The position numbers were made by a program, and so were the translations under genes. Below, piece by piece: positions 49,730 through 59,068 of a DNA stretch of 64,000 nucleotides. Source of the stretch: Chitinophaga terrae (ex Kim and Jung 2007) (GTDB taxonomy: Bacteria; Bacteroidota; Bacteroidia; Chitinophagales; Chitinophagaceae); the NCBI RefSeq assembly GCF_900107795.1, contig NZ_FNRL01000017.1, positions 1 through 64,000 of the forward strand, given 5' to 3'. The stretch's first letter is position 1; every line of letters starts with the position of its first letter. A model generated the notes under the pieces. It ran no database searches. It saw nothing but the letters and a program-made list of their open reading frames with translations, and had not been told where the DNA came from.

Positions 49730-51940
49730 TTAGTTTCCGTATTCTACCAGGAACTTGATACGCACGAGTTTTAGCTGTTCCAGCGTGTAATCATTTTCAA
49801 TAAGTTCTTCCCGGGCCAGCGCTAAACTCGAAGTTTCGCAGCCTTTAAAGTACTCCATGATCTCATCCTGGGCATAATCGTCCAGTTCTTCGTCCAGGCA
49901 ATAATCAATATTCAGTTTGGTGCCGCTGGCAACAATTGTTTCCATTTCGTCGAGCAATTGCGAAAGAGTGATCTCCTTGTTCTTGGCAATTGTTTCGAGA
50001 GGTATCTTTTTATCGATGTTCTGAATGATAAACACCTTCATACCGCTCTTATTCACGACGCTTTTCATCACAAAATCATCCGGGCGGGTGATATTGTTCT
50101 CTTCCACGTAGCGGGTTATTACATCCAGGAATTGTTTGCCGTACCGCAAAGCCTTTCCTTTGCTGACACCCTGGATCTTTTCCAGTTCCTGCACAGTGGT
50201 TGGGTACTGTGTAGCCATATCTTCCAGTGAAGTTTCCAGGAAGATGACAAAAGGAGGTAATTTCTTTTCTTTTGAAACTTTTTTCCTCAGTTCTTTCAGC
50301 ATTTCAAACAACACCGGGTCGGCAGTTGCATGTGTTTCTCCTACTGCTTCATCTTCATCATCCATTGCATCTTCATCGAACTGATGGTTCAATGCAACCA
50401 TGATGGAATATGGTTTCTTCAGGAATTTTTTACCCTTATCGGTAACCTTTAACAGGCCATATTCTTCAATATCTTTTTCGATGAGGCCTTCCAGCATCAT
50501 CTGGCGCATGAGGGAGTTCCAGAAGTGAGCGTCAAACTCTTTTCCTTCTCCAAATACATCTAACTGGTCGTGGCGGTAAGTAGTGATCTGCGGACTGGTT
50601 TTACCGGTAATGACGTTAATCACGTATTCGCTGCCAAACCTTTCTTCCAGGGCCTGGATAGCTTTCAACATGATAACTACCCGGTTCTTCACCTCGATCT
50701 TTTCTTTAGGATTACGGCAGTTGTCGCACTGGCCGCAGTTCTCGGTTTCGTAATGTTCGCCAAAGTAGTGCAGGATCACTTTACGGCGGCATACGGCGCT
50801 TTCTGCATATGCTACCGTTTCGTTGATAAGCTGGGCGCCCATTTCCCTTTCACTAAGCGATTTATCCCTCATCAGGTGTTCGAGCTTCTGAACATCTTTA
50901 TGGGAATAATAGCAGATGCAATGGCCATCGAGGCCATCTCTGCCCGCTCTTCCTGTTTCCTGGTAGTAGTTTTCCAGGCTTTTAGGGATATTGTAGTGAA
51001 TCACGAACCTTACGTCGGGCTTATCGATACCCATACCAAAAGCGATGGTAGCAACGATCACTTCTGTGTCTTCATGCAGGAACATATCCTGGCGTTGGGC
51101 GCGGGTAGAGCTATCCAACCCCGCATGATAAGCTACGGCTTTAATGCCGTTGGCAACCAGCATATCTGCCAGTTCTTCAGTGGTTTTGCGGTTTAAAGTG
51201 TAAATAATCCCGCTTTTGCCTTTATGTTGATGAATAAACTTAACAATATCCTTGATGGTTTGCTCTTTCTTGCGTTTTGGCCTGATCTCGTAATACAGGT
51301 TAGGGCGGTTAAAAGAAGAAATAAAGATATTGGCCTTATTCAGTCCCAGGTTCTTAACAATATCACTCTGCACCTTCGGGGTAGCCGTGGCGGTTAAAGC
51401 GATGATCGGTAATTTATCATTGATCTGGTCGATCATTTCTTTCAGACGGCGGTATTCCGGGCGGAAATCATGACCCCACTCAGAAATACAGTGCGCTTCG
51501 TCTACTGCGATAAATGAAATTTCCAGCTCTTTAAAAAAATCGAGGTTTTCCTGTTTGGTGAGTGTTTCCGGTGCTACATATAGTAGTTTGGTTTTTCCCG
51601 CCATCAGATCAGCTCTAACTTTTTTGATCTGCGCCTTTGATAAGGTCGAATTAAGAAAATGTGCCACATTATCCTTACTGCTGTAACCACGTACTAAGTC
51701 AACCTGGTTTTTCATCAGTGCAATAAGCGGAGAAACGATCAAGGCACATCCCGGACTCATCAACGCCGGTAATTGGTAGCAGAGGGATTTCCCTCCGCCT
51801 GTTGGCATTATTACAAAAGTATCTTTGCCTGACAGGATGCTATTAATAATTTTTTCCTGATTTCCTTTAAAGGAATCGAACCCGAAATGTTCGCGTAATG
51901 CATCCATCAAACGTTCCTTAACAACAGCCATTGCATTCAA
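49730..51940 (-). CDS. recQ: ATP-dependent DNA helicase RecQ
   Basis: A 736-residue 3'-5' helicase. The superfamily 2 motor has Walker A MPTGGGKSLCYQLPA (about residues 45-59), the DEAH box in AVDEAHCISEWGHDFRPEY and motif VI QETGRAGRDG. The RecQ-specific zinc-binding cysteines (CRRKVILHYFGE, CGQCDNC) come next, then a winged helix and an HRDC domain (TVQELEKIQGVSKGKALRYG). A C-terminal extension of about 100 residues ends ARIKFLVEYGN-like sequence (VRIKFLVEYGN). It handles stalled forks and recombination intermediates. Head of a unit with the DUF3050 gene, divergent from kdsD. Confidence 0.96.
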   Translation of the reverse strand: MNAMAVVKERLMDALREHFGFDSFKGNQEKIINSILSGKDTFVIMPTGGGKSLCYQLPALMSPGCALIVSPLIALMKNQVDLVRGYSSKDNVAHFLNSTLSKAQIKKVRADLMAGKTKLLYVAPETLTKQENLDFFKELEISFIAVDEAHCISEWGHDFRPEYRRLKEMIDQINDKLPIIALTATATPKVQSDIVKNLGLNKANIFISSFNRPNLYYEIRPKRKKEQTIKDIVKFIHQHKGKSGIIYTLNRKTTEELADMLVANGIKAVAYHAGLDSSTRAQRQDMFLHEDTEVIVATIAFGMGIDKPDVRFVIHYNIPKSLENYYQETGRAGRDGLDGHCICYYSHKDVQKLEHLMRDKSLSEREMGAQLINETVAYAESAVCRRKVILHYFGEHYETENCGQCDNCRNPKEKIEVKNRVVIMLKAIQALEERFGSEYVINVITGKTSPQITTYRHDQLDVFGEGKEFDAHFWNSLMRQMMLEGLIEKDIEEYGLLKVTDKGKKFLKKPYSIMVALNHQFDEDAMDDEDEAVGETHATADPVLFEMLKELRKKVSKEKKLPPFVIFLETSLEDMATQYPTTVQELEKIQGVSKGKALRYGKQFLDVITRYVEENNITRPDDFVMKSVVNKSGMKVFIIQNIDKKIPLETIAKNKEITLSQLLDEMETIVASGTKLNIDYCLDEELDDYAQDEIMEYFKGCETSSLALAREELIENDYTLEQLKLVRIKFLVEYGN

Positions 51941-52070
51941 ATTTAAACTCTAAAGAACTAACAAATGACGAAATATATTTATATGTTTTTTAGGGGACAC
52001 GAAGTTAACTAAAAAAGCCCGGAGTATCAATATTAATTACCAGAGTGCGCCACTGCTGACTAAAAAATGA

Positions 52071-52078
52071 TAAATTTG
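52071..52078 (+). promoter_or_regulatory. -7 box of kdsD
   Basis: TAAATTTG, full TAnnTTTG match, ending nine bases before the ATG at 52088. The predicted 5' leader is very short or absent. Confidence 0.5.
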
Positions 52079-52087
52079 TAAATCGAC

Positions 52088-53062
52088 ATGAAAAGGAACG
52101 AAAGTATCAATATAGGACAAATAGCCAGGCGCACTATTGCGATGGAGGCCACAGCGATTAGTGATTTGCAGCAGTTTATAAATGCCGATTTTGAACAAGT
52201 TGTAGAACTGATTGCACATTGCAAGGGTAGGGTTGTGGTGACGGGAATCGGCAAAAGTGCAATAATTGCACAAAAAATAGTCGCTACATTTAATTCTACA
52301 GGCACTCCCGCCCTTTTCATGCATGCCGCAGAAGCCATTCACGGCGATTTAGGTATGATTACTGAAGAAGATGTGGTGCTGTGCATATCGAAAAGCGGAT
52401 CTTCTGCAGAAATAAAAGTATTGGTACCATTAGTTAAGAATTTTGGCAACAAACTGGTAGCCATGGTAGGGAATACAGATTCCTTTCTGGCCAGGGAAGC
52501 AGACTATGTGCTGAATACCACGGTAAGTCAGGAAGCCTGCCCAAATAACCTGGCCCCAACGACCAGTACTACTGCTCAGCTGGCTATGGGTGATGCACTG
52601 GCTGTTTGCCTGATCGAATACCACGGGTTCACAGCGGCAGATTTTGCCAAATTTCATCCGGGCGGCGCACTGGGAAAGAAACTGTACCTGAAAGTAGCGG
52701 ACCTGAGCAAACTGCACCAGGCGCCGCAAGTGACGCTTACAAGTTCTTTACGCGAAGTAATAGTGGAGATCTCTTCAAAAATGCTTGGTGTAACTGCGGT
52801 ATTGAACGAAGAAGGCCTCTTGCAGGGCATTATCACAGACGGAGACCTGAGAAGAATGCTGGAAAAGAATGTTCCGACTGCGAATGTTCAGGCAAAAGAT
52901 ATTATGTCGCTGAATCCTAAGGTTATCCAACAAGATGAGTTGGCCATTAATGCTTTAGATATGATGAGACAGCATGATATAACCCAGTTATTGGTAATGG
53001 ATGGAAATCGTTACCAGGGGATTATACATTTACATGATTTAATCAGAGAAGGAATTATATAG
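52088..53062 (+). CDS. kdsD: Arabinose-5-phosphate isomerase (KpsF/GutQ/KdsD family)
   Basis: A 324-residue enzyme that converts ribulose 5-phosphate to arabinose 5-phosphate, the first step of KDO synthesis for lipopolysaccharide. The N-terminal SIS domain contains VVVTGIGKSAIIAQKIVATF (about residues 46-65), SKSGSSAE and APTTSTTAQLAMGDALA. The FHPGGALGKKL junction leads to two CBS domains (about residues 205-320). It starts a cell-envelope sugar cluster with the nucleotidyltransferase gene two bases downstream. It is divergent from recQ. Confidence 0.93.
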   Translation: MKRNESINIGQIARRTIAMEATAISDLQQFINADFEQVVELIAHCKGRVVVTGIGKSAIIAQKIVATFNSTGTPALFMHAAEAIHGDLGMITEEDVVLCISKSGSSAEIKVLVPLVKNFGNKLVAMVGNTDSFLAREADYVLNTTVSQEACPNNLAPTTSTTAQLAMGDALAVCLIEYHGFTAADFAKFHPGGALGKKLYLKVADLSKLHQAPQVTLTSSLREVIVEISSKMLGVTAVLNEEGLLQGIITDGDLRRMLEKNVPTANVQAKDIMSLNPKVIQQDELAINALDMMRQHDITQLLVMDGNRYQGIIHLHDLIREGII

Positions 53063-53064
53063 AA

Positions 53065-54156
53065 ATGACACAACTCAATAGCCACTTCTACGTGGCAATT
53101 ATGGCGGGAGGAATCGGGAGCAGATTCTGGCCTCATAGCCGGACAGATAATCCCAAACAATTCCTGGATATTCTAAATACGGGGAAAACACTGCTGCAAT
53201 GGACCTATGAACGTTTCCTGCAGTTTATCCCCAAAGAAAATATTTACGTGGTCACCCATGTACAATACACGGGCAAAGTACATGAGCAACTACCTGAACT
53301 TCCGGAAGAAAACATAGTGAATGAGCCTTCCAGGAAGAATACGGCTCCATGTATCGCCTACATCTCTCACAAAATACACAAACAGGACCCCCTGGCGAAC
53401 ATTATCTGTGCGCCAGCCGATCACCTGATCATGGACGGCCCGGCATTTACCAATGCCTGTCTGAACGCCCTGCTGTTTGTTCAAAAACACAGTGCGTTGC
53501 TGACGCTGGGTATAAAACCAACCCGCCCCGATACCGGTTACGGGTATATCCAGTTCGAACCGCAACAGGTAGCCGATAACGTATACCAGGTGAAAACCTT
53601 CACCGAAAAACCCAACCTGGAGCTGGCCAAAACATTCCTTCAAAGCGGCGATTTCCTCTGGAACGCCGGCATTTTCGTCTGGAATGTGAACACCATACTT
53701 TCGGCGCTTAAACAGCACCTGCCGGAAATGAACGAGCTGTTCGAGCAGATCAATGATACGCTGAACACACCGCAGGAAAAGGACGCTATCGAAAAGGTAT
53801 ATCCGCAGTGTACCAATATCTCCATCGATTACGGCATCATGGAGAAAGCAAATAACGTTTATGTTATTCCTTCCAACTTCGGATGGAGCGACCTGGGAAC
53901 CTGGGCCTCTGCATACGAAAACCTGGAAAAAGATTACCTGGGCAATGCTGTTCAGGGCAAAAACGTAATGGTTATCGACGCAACCAAGTGTATGGTGAAA
54001 GTGCCTAACGATAAACTGGTGCTCTTACAGGGACTGGACGAATTTATCGTTATCGATACCCCTGACGTACTCCTTGTCTGCAAAAAAGAAAACGAGCAAC
54101 AGATCAAAGAATATGTTGCCGAGATAAAGAGAAACAAAGGTGAAAAGTTCCTTTAA
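53065..54156 (+). CDS. manC: Mannose-1-phosphate guanylyltransferase
   Basis: A 363-residue nucleotidyltransferase making GDP-mannose from mannose 1-phosphate and GTP. The pyrophosphorylase signature is AIMAGGIGSRFWPHSRTDNPKQFL (about residues 11-34). Further blocks are ENIVNEPSRKNTAPCIAY, APADHLI, GYGYIQF, FTEKP and FLWNAGIFVW. There is no C-terminal isomerase domain, so it is the single-function form. It lies two bases after kdsD and shares its promoter. GDP-mannose would feed surface polysaccharide or glycoprotein synthesis. Confidence 0.93.
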   Translation: MTQLNSHFYVAIMAGGIGSRFWPHSRTDNPKQFLDILNTGKTLLQWTYERFLQFIPKENIYVVTHVQYTGKVHEQLPELPEENIVNEPSRKNTAPCIAYISHKIHKQDPLANIICAPADHLIMDGPAFTNACLNALLFVQKHSALLTLGIKPTRPDTGYGYIQFEPQQVADNVYQVKTFTEKPNLELAKTFLQSGDFLWNAGIFVWNVNTILSALKQHLPEMNELFEQINDTLNTPQEKDAIEKVYPQCTNISIDYGIMEKANNVYVIPSNFGWSDLGTWASAYENLEKDYLGNAVQGKNVMVIDATKCMVKVPNDKLVLLQGLDEFIVIDTPDVLLVCKKENEQQIKEYVAEIKRNKGEKFL

Positions 54157-54169
54157 ATAATTTCGTTTC

Positions 54170-54202
54170 TTTGATGCGGCATATAAAAAGTGCCGCATCA
54201 AA
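54170..54202. other. Perfect 12-bp hairpin between manC and the aminotransferase gene
   Basis: TTTGATGCGGCA (54170-54181) and TGCCGCATCAAA (54191-54202) with a 9-nt A-rich loop. No T-tract on either strand. It ends 11 bases before the ATG at 54214, so in a read-through mRNA it would sit in front of the ribosome binding site. Confidence 0.5.
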
Positions 54203-54213
54203 AGTAACGAACT

Positions 54214-55350
54214 ATGATCTCCAAGCTACCTAATGTTGGTACTACTATATTTACAGTGATGTCTGCGCTCGCAGCTACTCACAAGGCCATCAACCTCTCC
54301 CAGGGCTTCCCCGATTACGATTGCAGCGATGAACTGAAAAGCATGGTTAACCAGGCCATGACAGAGGGTCATAACCAATATGCTCCCATGCCCGGCTTGC
54401 CGGTTCTTCAAACAGCGATTGCTGATAAGATCCGGTTATTATACCAGCAGGAGGTGAATCCTGCTACCGAGATCACCATTACACCCGGCGGAACTTACGC
54501 TATATTTACGGCCATCGCAACCTGCATCAGGCCAGGCGATGAAGTGATCGTTTTTGAACCGGCTTACGACAGCTACATACCCAACATACTGGTGAACGGC
54601 GGTACCCCTGTGATCATCCCGCTGGTATATCCCGATTATCATATCGATTGGGATCTTGTAAGAAGCAAGATCACTCCACGTACCAAAATGATCATGCTGA
54701 ATACGCCGCATAATCCAACGGGAAGTATCCTGAAAGAAACAGATATGCAGGAGTTGGAGAAGCTGGTGGAAAAATATGATCTGCTGGTATTGTCTGATGA
54801 AGTATATGAACACCTGGTTTATGACGGAGCATCGCACCAGAGTATGTTGCGTTATCCCGGCATCTTTAAAAACAGCTTTGTAACCTTTTCCTTTGGAAAA
54901 GTATTCCATATTACCGGTTGGAAAATGGGCTATTGCGTGGCGCCGGCCCATTTAATGAGCGAATACAGGAAAGTGCACCAATACCTCTGTTTCTCTGTAA
55001 ATACGCCAATGCAGTATGGGCTGGCAAAGTTTTTAGAAAACCCGCAGCATTACCTCGAGTTGCCGGCATTCTTTCAGCGGAAAAGGGATTTGTTCCTGCG
55101 GTTGATGGAAGGCAGCAAATTTACGCCGCTGCCCAGCGCAGGCAGTTATTTCCAGTTGATGAAATACGATAAGATCTCAGCGGAGGCAGATAAGGATTTT
55201 GTGATCCGGCTTACTAAAGAAGCAGGGGTGGCGGCTATCCCCGTTTCTGCGTTCTACCAGGAAGGGGAGGATAACAGGGTTATCAGGTTTTGTTTTGCAA
55301 AGAAAGATGAAACGCTGATCGCAGCAGCAGAACGATTGAACAGGATATAA
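54214..55350 (+). CDS. Methionine aminotransferase (PLP, fold type I)
   Basis: A 378-residue class I/II aminotransferase close to E. coli YbdL. Visible marks are the opening TIFTVMSALAATHKAINLSQGFPD, NQYAPMPGLPVLQ, TPGGTYAIFTAIAT, LNTPHNPTG, LSDEVYEHLVYDG and the PLP-lysine motif SFGKVFHITGWKMGY. YbdL prefers methionine, histidine and phenylalanine. Bacteroidota homologues often act in the methionine salvage cycle, which would be inference here. It may be co-transcribed with kdsD-manC, or separated from them by the hairpin at 54170-54202. Confidence 0.9.
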   Translation: MISKLPNVGTTIFTVMSALAATHKAINLSQGFPDYDCSDELKSMVNQAMTEGHNQYAPMPGLPVLQTAIADKIRLLYQQEVNPATEITITPGGTYAIFTAIATCIRPGDEVIVFEPAYDSYIPNILVNGGTPVIIPLVYPDYHIDWDLVRSKITPRTKMIMLNTPHNPTGSILKETDMQELEKLVEKYDLLVLSDEVYEHLVYDGASHQSMLRYPGIFKNSFVTFSFGKVFHITGWKMGYCVAPAHLMSEYRKVHQYLCFSVNTPMQYGLAKFLENPQHYLELPAFFQRKRDLFLRLMEGSKFTPLPSAGSYFQLMKYDKISAEADKDFVIRLTKEAGVAAIPVSAFYQEGEDNRVIRFCFAKKDETLIAAAERLNRI

Positions 55351-55357
55351 AATGGAA

Positions 55358-55421
55358 AGGGCATTTAGTAATATTTATATCGTAGCCTTTAAAATATATG
55401 ATATACACTTACCAATGCCCT
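55358..55421. terminator. Long imperfect hairpin between convergent genes
   Basis: AGGGCATT (55358-55365) and AATGCCCT (55414-55421) with inner GTAA/TTAC and ATATC/GATAT pairings. No T-tract, but its position between convergent genes fits a 3' end structure. Confidence 0.4.
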
Positions 55422-55462
55422 CTCCGAACAAGCAGACAATCTTCTCTTAGTTAAGCATTCGC

Positions 55463-56137
55463 TTAACCTGCGATAGCTTCAACAGCTTCCTTCTTTTCTT
55501 CCAATATAAGCGTGTGGTCCATGAAACTCACAACACCGGTTTCCACATCATATATTGCTCCTATAATGCCAATTTCTCCTTTTTGCAGCATATCGCGGAG
55601 AATGTTGCTTTGTTCTACAATAGCCTGAACAGAACGTTCTACATGGATATTATTCACCGCTTCTACGAAAGCGCCGTTATGTGAATTCCTGTTCCCTGTA
55701 ATAGTTTTTTCTGCGAATACGGCAGGTGCGATCTTGTTCAGCAGGGCGGTTAAGTTGCCTAGTTCAACCGCGTCGCAGGCGCCTTTGATAGCCCCGCATT
55801 TGGTATGACCTAACACCACGATGAATTTCGAACCGGCAACTTTACATGCGTACTCCAGGCTTCCCAATACATTATCCGAAACAACGGCGCCGGCTAAACG
55901 AATACTGAAGATATCGCCCAGGCCCTGGTCAAATATCAGTTCAGCAGAAGTACGGGAATCCATACAGCTGACAATTGCAGCCATAGGCCATTGGCCGTCG
56001 GAAGTTTCGTTTACCATTTGCAACAGGTTGCGGTTGATGCGCAGGTTATCCACGAACCGGGTGTTCCCTGCTTTCAATAATTCCAATGCCTGTTTAGGAG
56101 TGATCTTTGCCTGTAATGCTTTATTAAGTGTTTTCAT
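55463..56137 (-). CDS. Beta-class carbonic anhydrase
   Basis: A 224-residue zinc enzyme interconverting CO2 and bicarbonate. The zinc ligands are C58, H111 and C114, with the Asp-Arg pair D60/R62 in SCMDSRTS, and HTKCGAIKGA follows. There is no signal peptide, so it should be cytoplasmic. It lies 32 bases downstream of a SulP transporter gene in the same direction. That pairing suggests joint bicarbonate uptake and CO2/bicarbonate balance, as inferred for similar operons. Confidence 0.93.
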   Translation of the reverse strand: MKTLNKALQAKITPKQALELLKAGNTRFVDNLRINRNLLQMVNETSDGQWPMAAIVSCMDSRTSAELIFDQGLGDIFSIRLAGAVVSDNVLGSLEYACKVAGSKFIVVLGHTKCGAIKGACDAVELGNLTALLNKIAPAVFAEKTITGNRNSHNGAFVEAVNNIHVERSVQAIVEQSNILRDMLQKGEIGIIGAIYDVETGVVSFMDHTLILEEKKEAVEAIAG

Positions 56138-56169
56138 TTTTGTCTTGTTTTTGAAAGTGAAAAAGGGAA

Positions 56170-57819
56170 TTAATTCAACTGCAATTCTTTCAGGAGCTCT
56201 TTATGGCTGCCGGTAGAAATAGTGTGAATAGGAGCCGATTGAAGGCTTGATTTTTCTTCCGCTGTCAGATCGGGAGTGTTCTGTATACGGTATACAGGTT
56301 TAAACCCCGTTAAAATAACCTTGATATTTTTCTGCGGCGCTTTAATGTCTTTAAACTCACGGATGGTTTGCAGTACATCAAAGTCGATGTAATCGGTTTT
56401 ATGAGCGTCGATTATGAGCGTAATATTTTCCGGAATATGATCCAGGGTCAATAATATGCTCGCTTTGTTCAGGAACGAAACTTCCTGCGCCAGCTCCAGC
56501 CGGATGCCATCGCCGCTGTGATATTTCTCCTTACTGAAATAGTAAGAGCTTTTGATGTTGCCTCTGAGGATAGCTAAGACACTAACAGCCATGCCCAAGG
56601 CAATACCCACTAACAGGTCGGTGAGCACAATGGCAACAACCGTTACGAGGAAAGGCACCCATTGATATTTTCCATTTTTGAACATTTCTTTAAAGATGGA
56701 GAATTTGCAAAGTTTGTAACCTGTTACCAGTAACACTGCCGCCAGTGTTGCCAGGGGAATTTTGTTCAGTAAGCCGGGGATCAGGGCGGTACAGATCAGC
56801 AGCAAAGCACCGTGTACCATCGTAGAGAGCTTTGTTCTGCCGCCCGCGTTGATGTTGGCGCTTGAGCGAACGATCACTGAAGTGATAGGCAAACCTCCGA
56901 TAAGACCGCTCACTATGTTGCCGATACCCTGTGCTTTCAGTTCCCTGTTAGGAGGTGTATGGCGTTTTAATGGATCTAGTTTGTCAGTAGCCTCTACGTT
57001 CAGCAATGTTTCTATGGAAGCGACAATGGCAATAGTTGCGGCGGTTATCCACACCTCTTTGTTGCCAATAGCGCTGAAGTCGGGTAAGGTGAATTGGTGT
57101 ATGAAATCCCCGAAGCTTTCAGGAATAGGAAGCGTTACCAGGTGATTCGATCCCAATGCCAGCACGCTGCTGCCAGAAAAGATGCTGTTAAGCAAAATTC
57201 CTGTTAATACTGCTACCAGCGGTGCTGGCACTACATTGAGTTTAGGGATCTTGTTCCAGTACAGAATAATGAAAATGGATATAATGGTTATCAGGGTCGC
57301 TCCCAAATTAATATGATTCAGGGTAGATAATAATGCGGTGAAAGAATTATCACCGTTCACCTGAATAAAATTGAAGTCGCCTTCCGAGTCGGCATCGTAT
57401 CCGAAAGCATGTGGTATTTGCTTTAAGATAATAATGATACCGATCGCGGTGAGCATGCCGGTGATGACGTTAGACGGGAAGTAGTTGGCTACGGTTCCCG
57501 CTTTCAGTAAACCCATGATAAACTGTATTACGCCGGCAATAACAACACTTAAAAGGAACACTTCAAATGCTCCGAGCTTGGTAATAGCTACCAGTACTAC
57601 AGCGGTAAGGCCAGCAGCAGGACCGCTAACGCTCAGGTTAGAGCCGCTGAGAAAACCGATTACCAGACCACCCACGATTCCGGAGATCATCCCTGCAAAC
57701 AGGGGAGCGCCGGAAGCCAGGGCAATGCCCAGGCAGAGTGGTACTGCAATGAGGAAGACTACAAGGCCGGCGGAAAAGTCGCCTTTTATATTGGAAAAGA
57801 GAGATGTCTGCTTGTTCAT
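56170..57819 (-). CDS. SulP family anion transporter with STAS domain
   Basis: A 549-residue membrane carrier. About ten to fourteen hydrophobic segments (residues 10-420) include SGSNLSVSGPAAGLTAVV, the SulP signature region, and GNIVSGLIGGLPITSVIVRSSANINAGG. A C-terminal STAS domain follows at about 440-540 (LTLDHIPENITLIIDAHKTDYIDFDVL). SulP proteins move sulfate, bicarbonate or dicarboxylates. The adjacent carbonic anhydrase favours bicarbonate as in BicA-like systems. First gene of the two-gene operon. Confidence 0.9.
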   Translation of the reverse strand: MNKQTSLFSNIKGDFSAGLVVFLIAVPLCLGIALASGAPLFAGMISGIVGGLVIGFLSGSNLSVSGPAAGLTAVVLVAITKLGAFEVFLLSVVIAGVIQFIMGLLKAGTVANYFPSNVITGMLTAIGIIIILKQIPHAFGYDADSEGDFNFIQVNGDNSFTALLSTLNHINLGATLITIISIFIILYWNKIPKLNVVPAPLVAVLTGILLNSIFSGSSVLALGSNHLVTLPIPESFGDFIHQFTLPDFSAIGNKEVWITAATIAIVASIETLLNVEATDKLDPLKRHTPPNRELKAQGIGNIVSGLIGGLPITSVIVRSSANINAGGRTKLSTMVHGALLLICTALIPGLLNKIPLATLAAVLLVTGYKLCKFSIFKEMFKNGKYQWVPFLVTVVAIVLTDLLVGIALGMAVSVLAILRGNIKSSYYFSKEKYHSGDGIRLELAQEVSFLNKASILLTLDHIPENITLIIDAHKTDYIDFDVLQTIREFKDIKAPQKNIKVILTGFKPVYRIQNTPDLTAEEKSSLQSAPIHTISTGSHKELLKELQLN

Positions 57820-58027
57820 AAAAGAAGCTTTATGTTTAAGGGATCGAGCTTCCGGATAACAGCATTTGCTGAAACCTGGAATCGTACAGATAGCGAATAT
57901 GCTATGGGAACCAGCTATTTACACGTATGGCGCTAGCACATACGGACGGTCCGATAGCTAAAAAATGATGTAATAAATGAATAGAATGAGATTTTCAGGC
58001 TACGCAAGGGTAGCTGAAGGAACGTAA
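57820..58027. other. Region upstream of the SulP gene, with a two-tier stem at 57913-57959
   Basis: AGCTAT (57913-57918) pairs with ATAGCT (57954-57959) and, inside, CGTATG (57924-57929) with CATACG (57939-57944). It could be a structured leader of the SulP-carbonic anhydrase mRNA. I do not recognise a known riboswitch. Confidence 0.35.
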
Positions 58028-58324
58028 TTAACCAATATGTTGGTTGGGAGGCGGGGCGTGTATTTCCTGGGCAGGATTGCTTGGAATATCTTCCATTAAA
58101 TGAATGTAGTTAGTGCCGTGCAGAAGAACCAGGCTAAAATCGAGATTATCATCATATTGCTTGCAGAATTTTAATTCCTTCGCAATTTTGACAAGATCAA
58201 CCCCACAATCTACAGGATGCTCTTCTACAATCTGATTTTTATACAGCAGCTTTCCTACCTCCTTGATTGGAAGTAATTGAGACACCATCAGTGTCAATAG
58301 AAATATGCCGATAATCCTCTTCAT
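58028..58324 (-). CDS. Small exported or membrane-anchored protein
   Basis: A 98-residue protein with an N-terminal hydrophobic segment (about residues 4-18, basic MKR start). The mature part contains two cysteines (C40, C54) that could form a disulfide and a proline-rich end (HAPPPNQHIG). Proteins of this size and ending, with a signal-anchor and a PPP tail, are common in Chitinophagaceae, but I cannot name the family. A -7 box lies just upstream. It precedes the SulP gene in the same direction with about 200 bases between them. Confidence 0.6.
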   Translation of the reverse strand: MKRIIGIFLLTLMVSQLLPIKEVGKLLYKNQIVEEHPVDCGVDLVKIAKELKFCKQYDDNLDFSLVLLHGTNYIHLMEDIPSNPAQEIHAPPPNQHIG

Positions 58325-58341
58325 GCAACTATAACCTGCTA

Positions 58342-58349
58342 CAAAAATA
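58342..58349 (-). promoter_or_regulatory. -7 box of the small exported protein gene
   Basis: TATTTTTG on the minus strand, full TAnnTTTG match, 17 bases before the ATG at 58324. Confidence 0.5.
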
Positions 58350-58589
58350 GTTGAGGCGCATCAAAAATGATAAATTGTGTAATTAAAATAATGTTAAAGC
58401 ATTTTAACATACTAAAATTAACTATAAAGTTTGGAAAAATTCCACTTATCCTGGATAATTACCGTTTATCAATATTTCATCTTGCGGTCGCTACGTTTAT
58501 TTTCACACAATTAATTGTAAATTAATGACTTATTACTAATTAATAGTAACTTTCTAAGCAAGTTATTTTGCTTTGTATGGTATTGTGTA

Positions 58590-58619
58590 TTGCATAGTAG
58601 TAAATATTCTCTACCTTTG
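58590..58619 (+). promoter_or_regulatory. Bacteroidota promoter of padR-pspC
   Basis: TTG (58590-58592), a 19-base spacer and TACCTTTG (58612-58619): a complete match to the phylum consensus. The ATG of the PadR gene is at 58690. The 58350-58589 stretch upstream is AT-rich with no other element seen. Confidence 0.75.
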
Positions 58620-58689
58620 TTTCAGAAAGTTGATAAAATAGCTATAACAACAACTATCAAAAACCACCATTTTTTAAAGCACACTAGCC

Positions 58690-59028
58690 ATGAATATAGA
58701 TAACACACAATCGCAGATGAGGAAGGGGGTGCTAGAGTTTTGCATATTATCCATCATAAAACAGGGTGAAGTTTATCCTTCAGACATTATCGAAAAGATG
58801 AAAGAGGCGAAGCTCGATATCCTGGAAGGAACTCTGTATCCTCTTCTAACCCGTCTAAAAAACGCCGAGCTATTAACCTATCGATGGGTAGAAAGCAGCT
58901 CCGGACCGCCAAGGAAATATTTTTCGATGACAGAGAAAGGAGAAGTTTTTTACAAAGAACTGGAAAGTACATGGAACGAATTGGCTAACGCAGTTCATCA
59001 ATTAACGCAAAACAGTACACCTCTTTAA
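58690..59028 (+). CDS. PadR family transcriptional regulator
   Basis: A 112-residue winged-helix repressor. Typical features are MRKGVLEFCILSIIKQGEVYPSDIIEKM, ILEGTLYPLLTRLKNAELL and the wing WVESSSGPPRKYFSMTEKG, followed by a C-terminal dimerisation helix. In Bacteroidota this type is usually paired with a PspC-domain membrane protein, as here (41 bases downstream). It probably regulates the pair, by analogy with envelope-stress systems. The ligand is unknown. Confidence 0.92.
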   Translation: MNIDNTQSQMRKGVLEFCILSIIKQGEVYPSDIIEKMKEAKLDILEGTLYPLLTRLKNAELLTYRWVESSSGPPRKYFSMTEKGEVFYKELESTWNELANAVHQLTQNSTPL

Positions 59029-59068
59029 CCGGAGAAGACCTAAACCTAAAACCTAAATCAAGAGCAAA

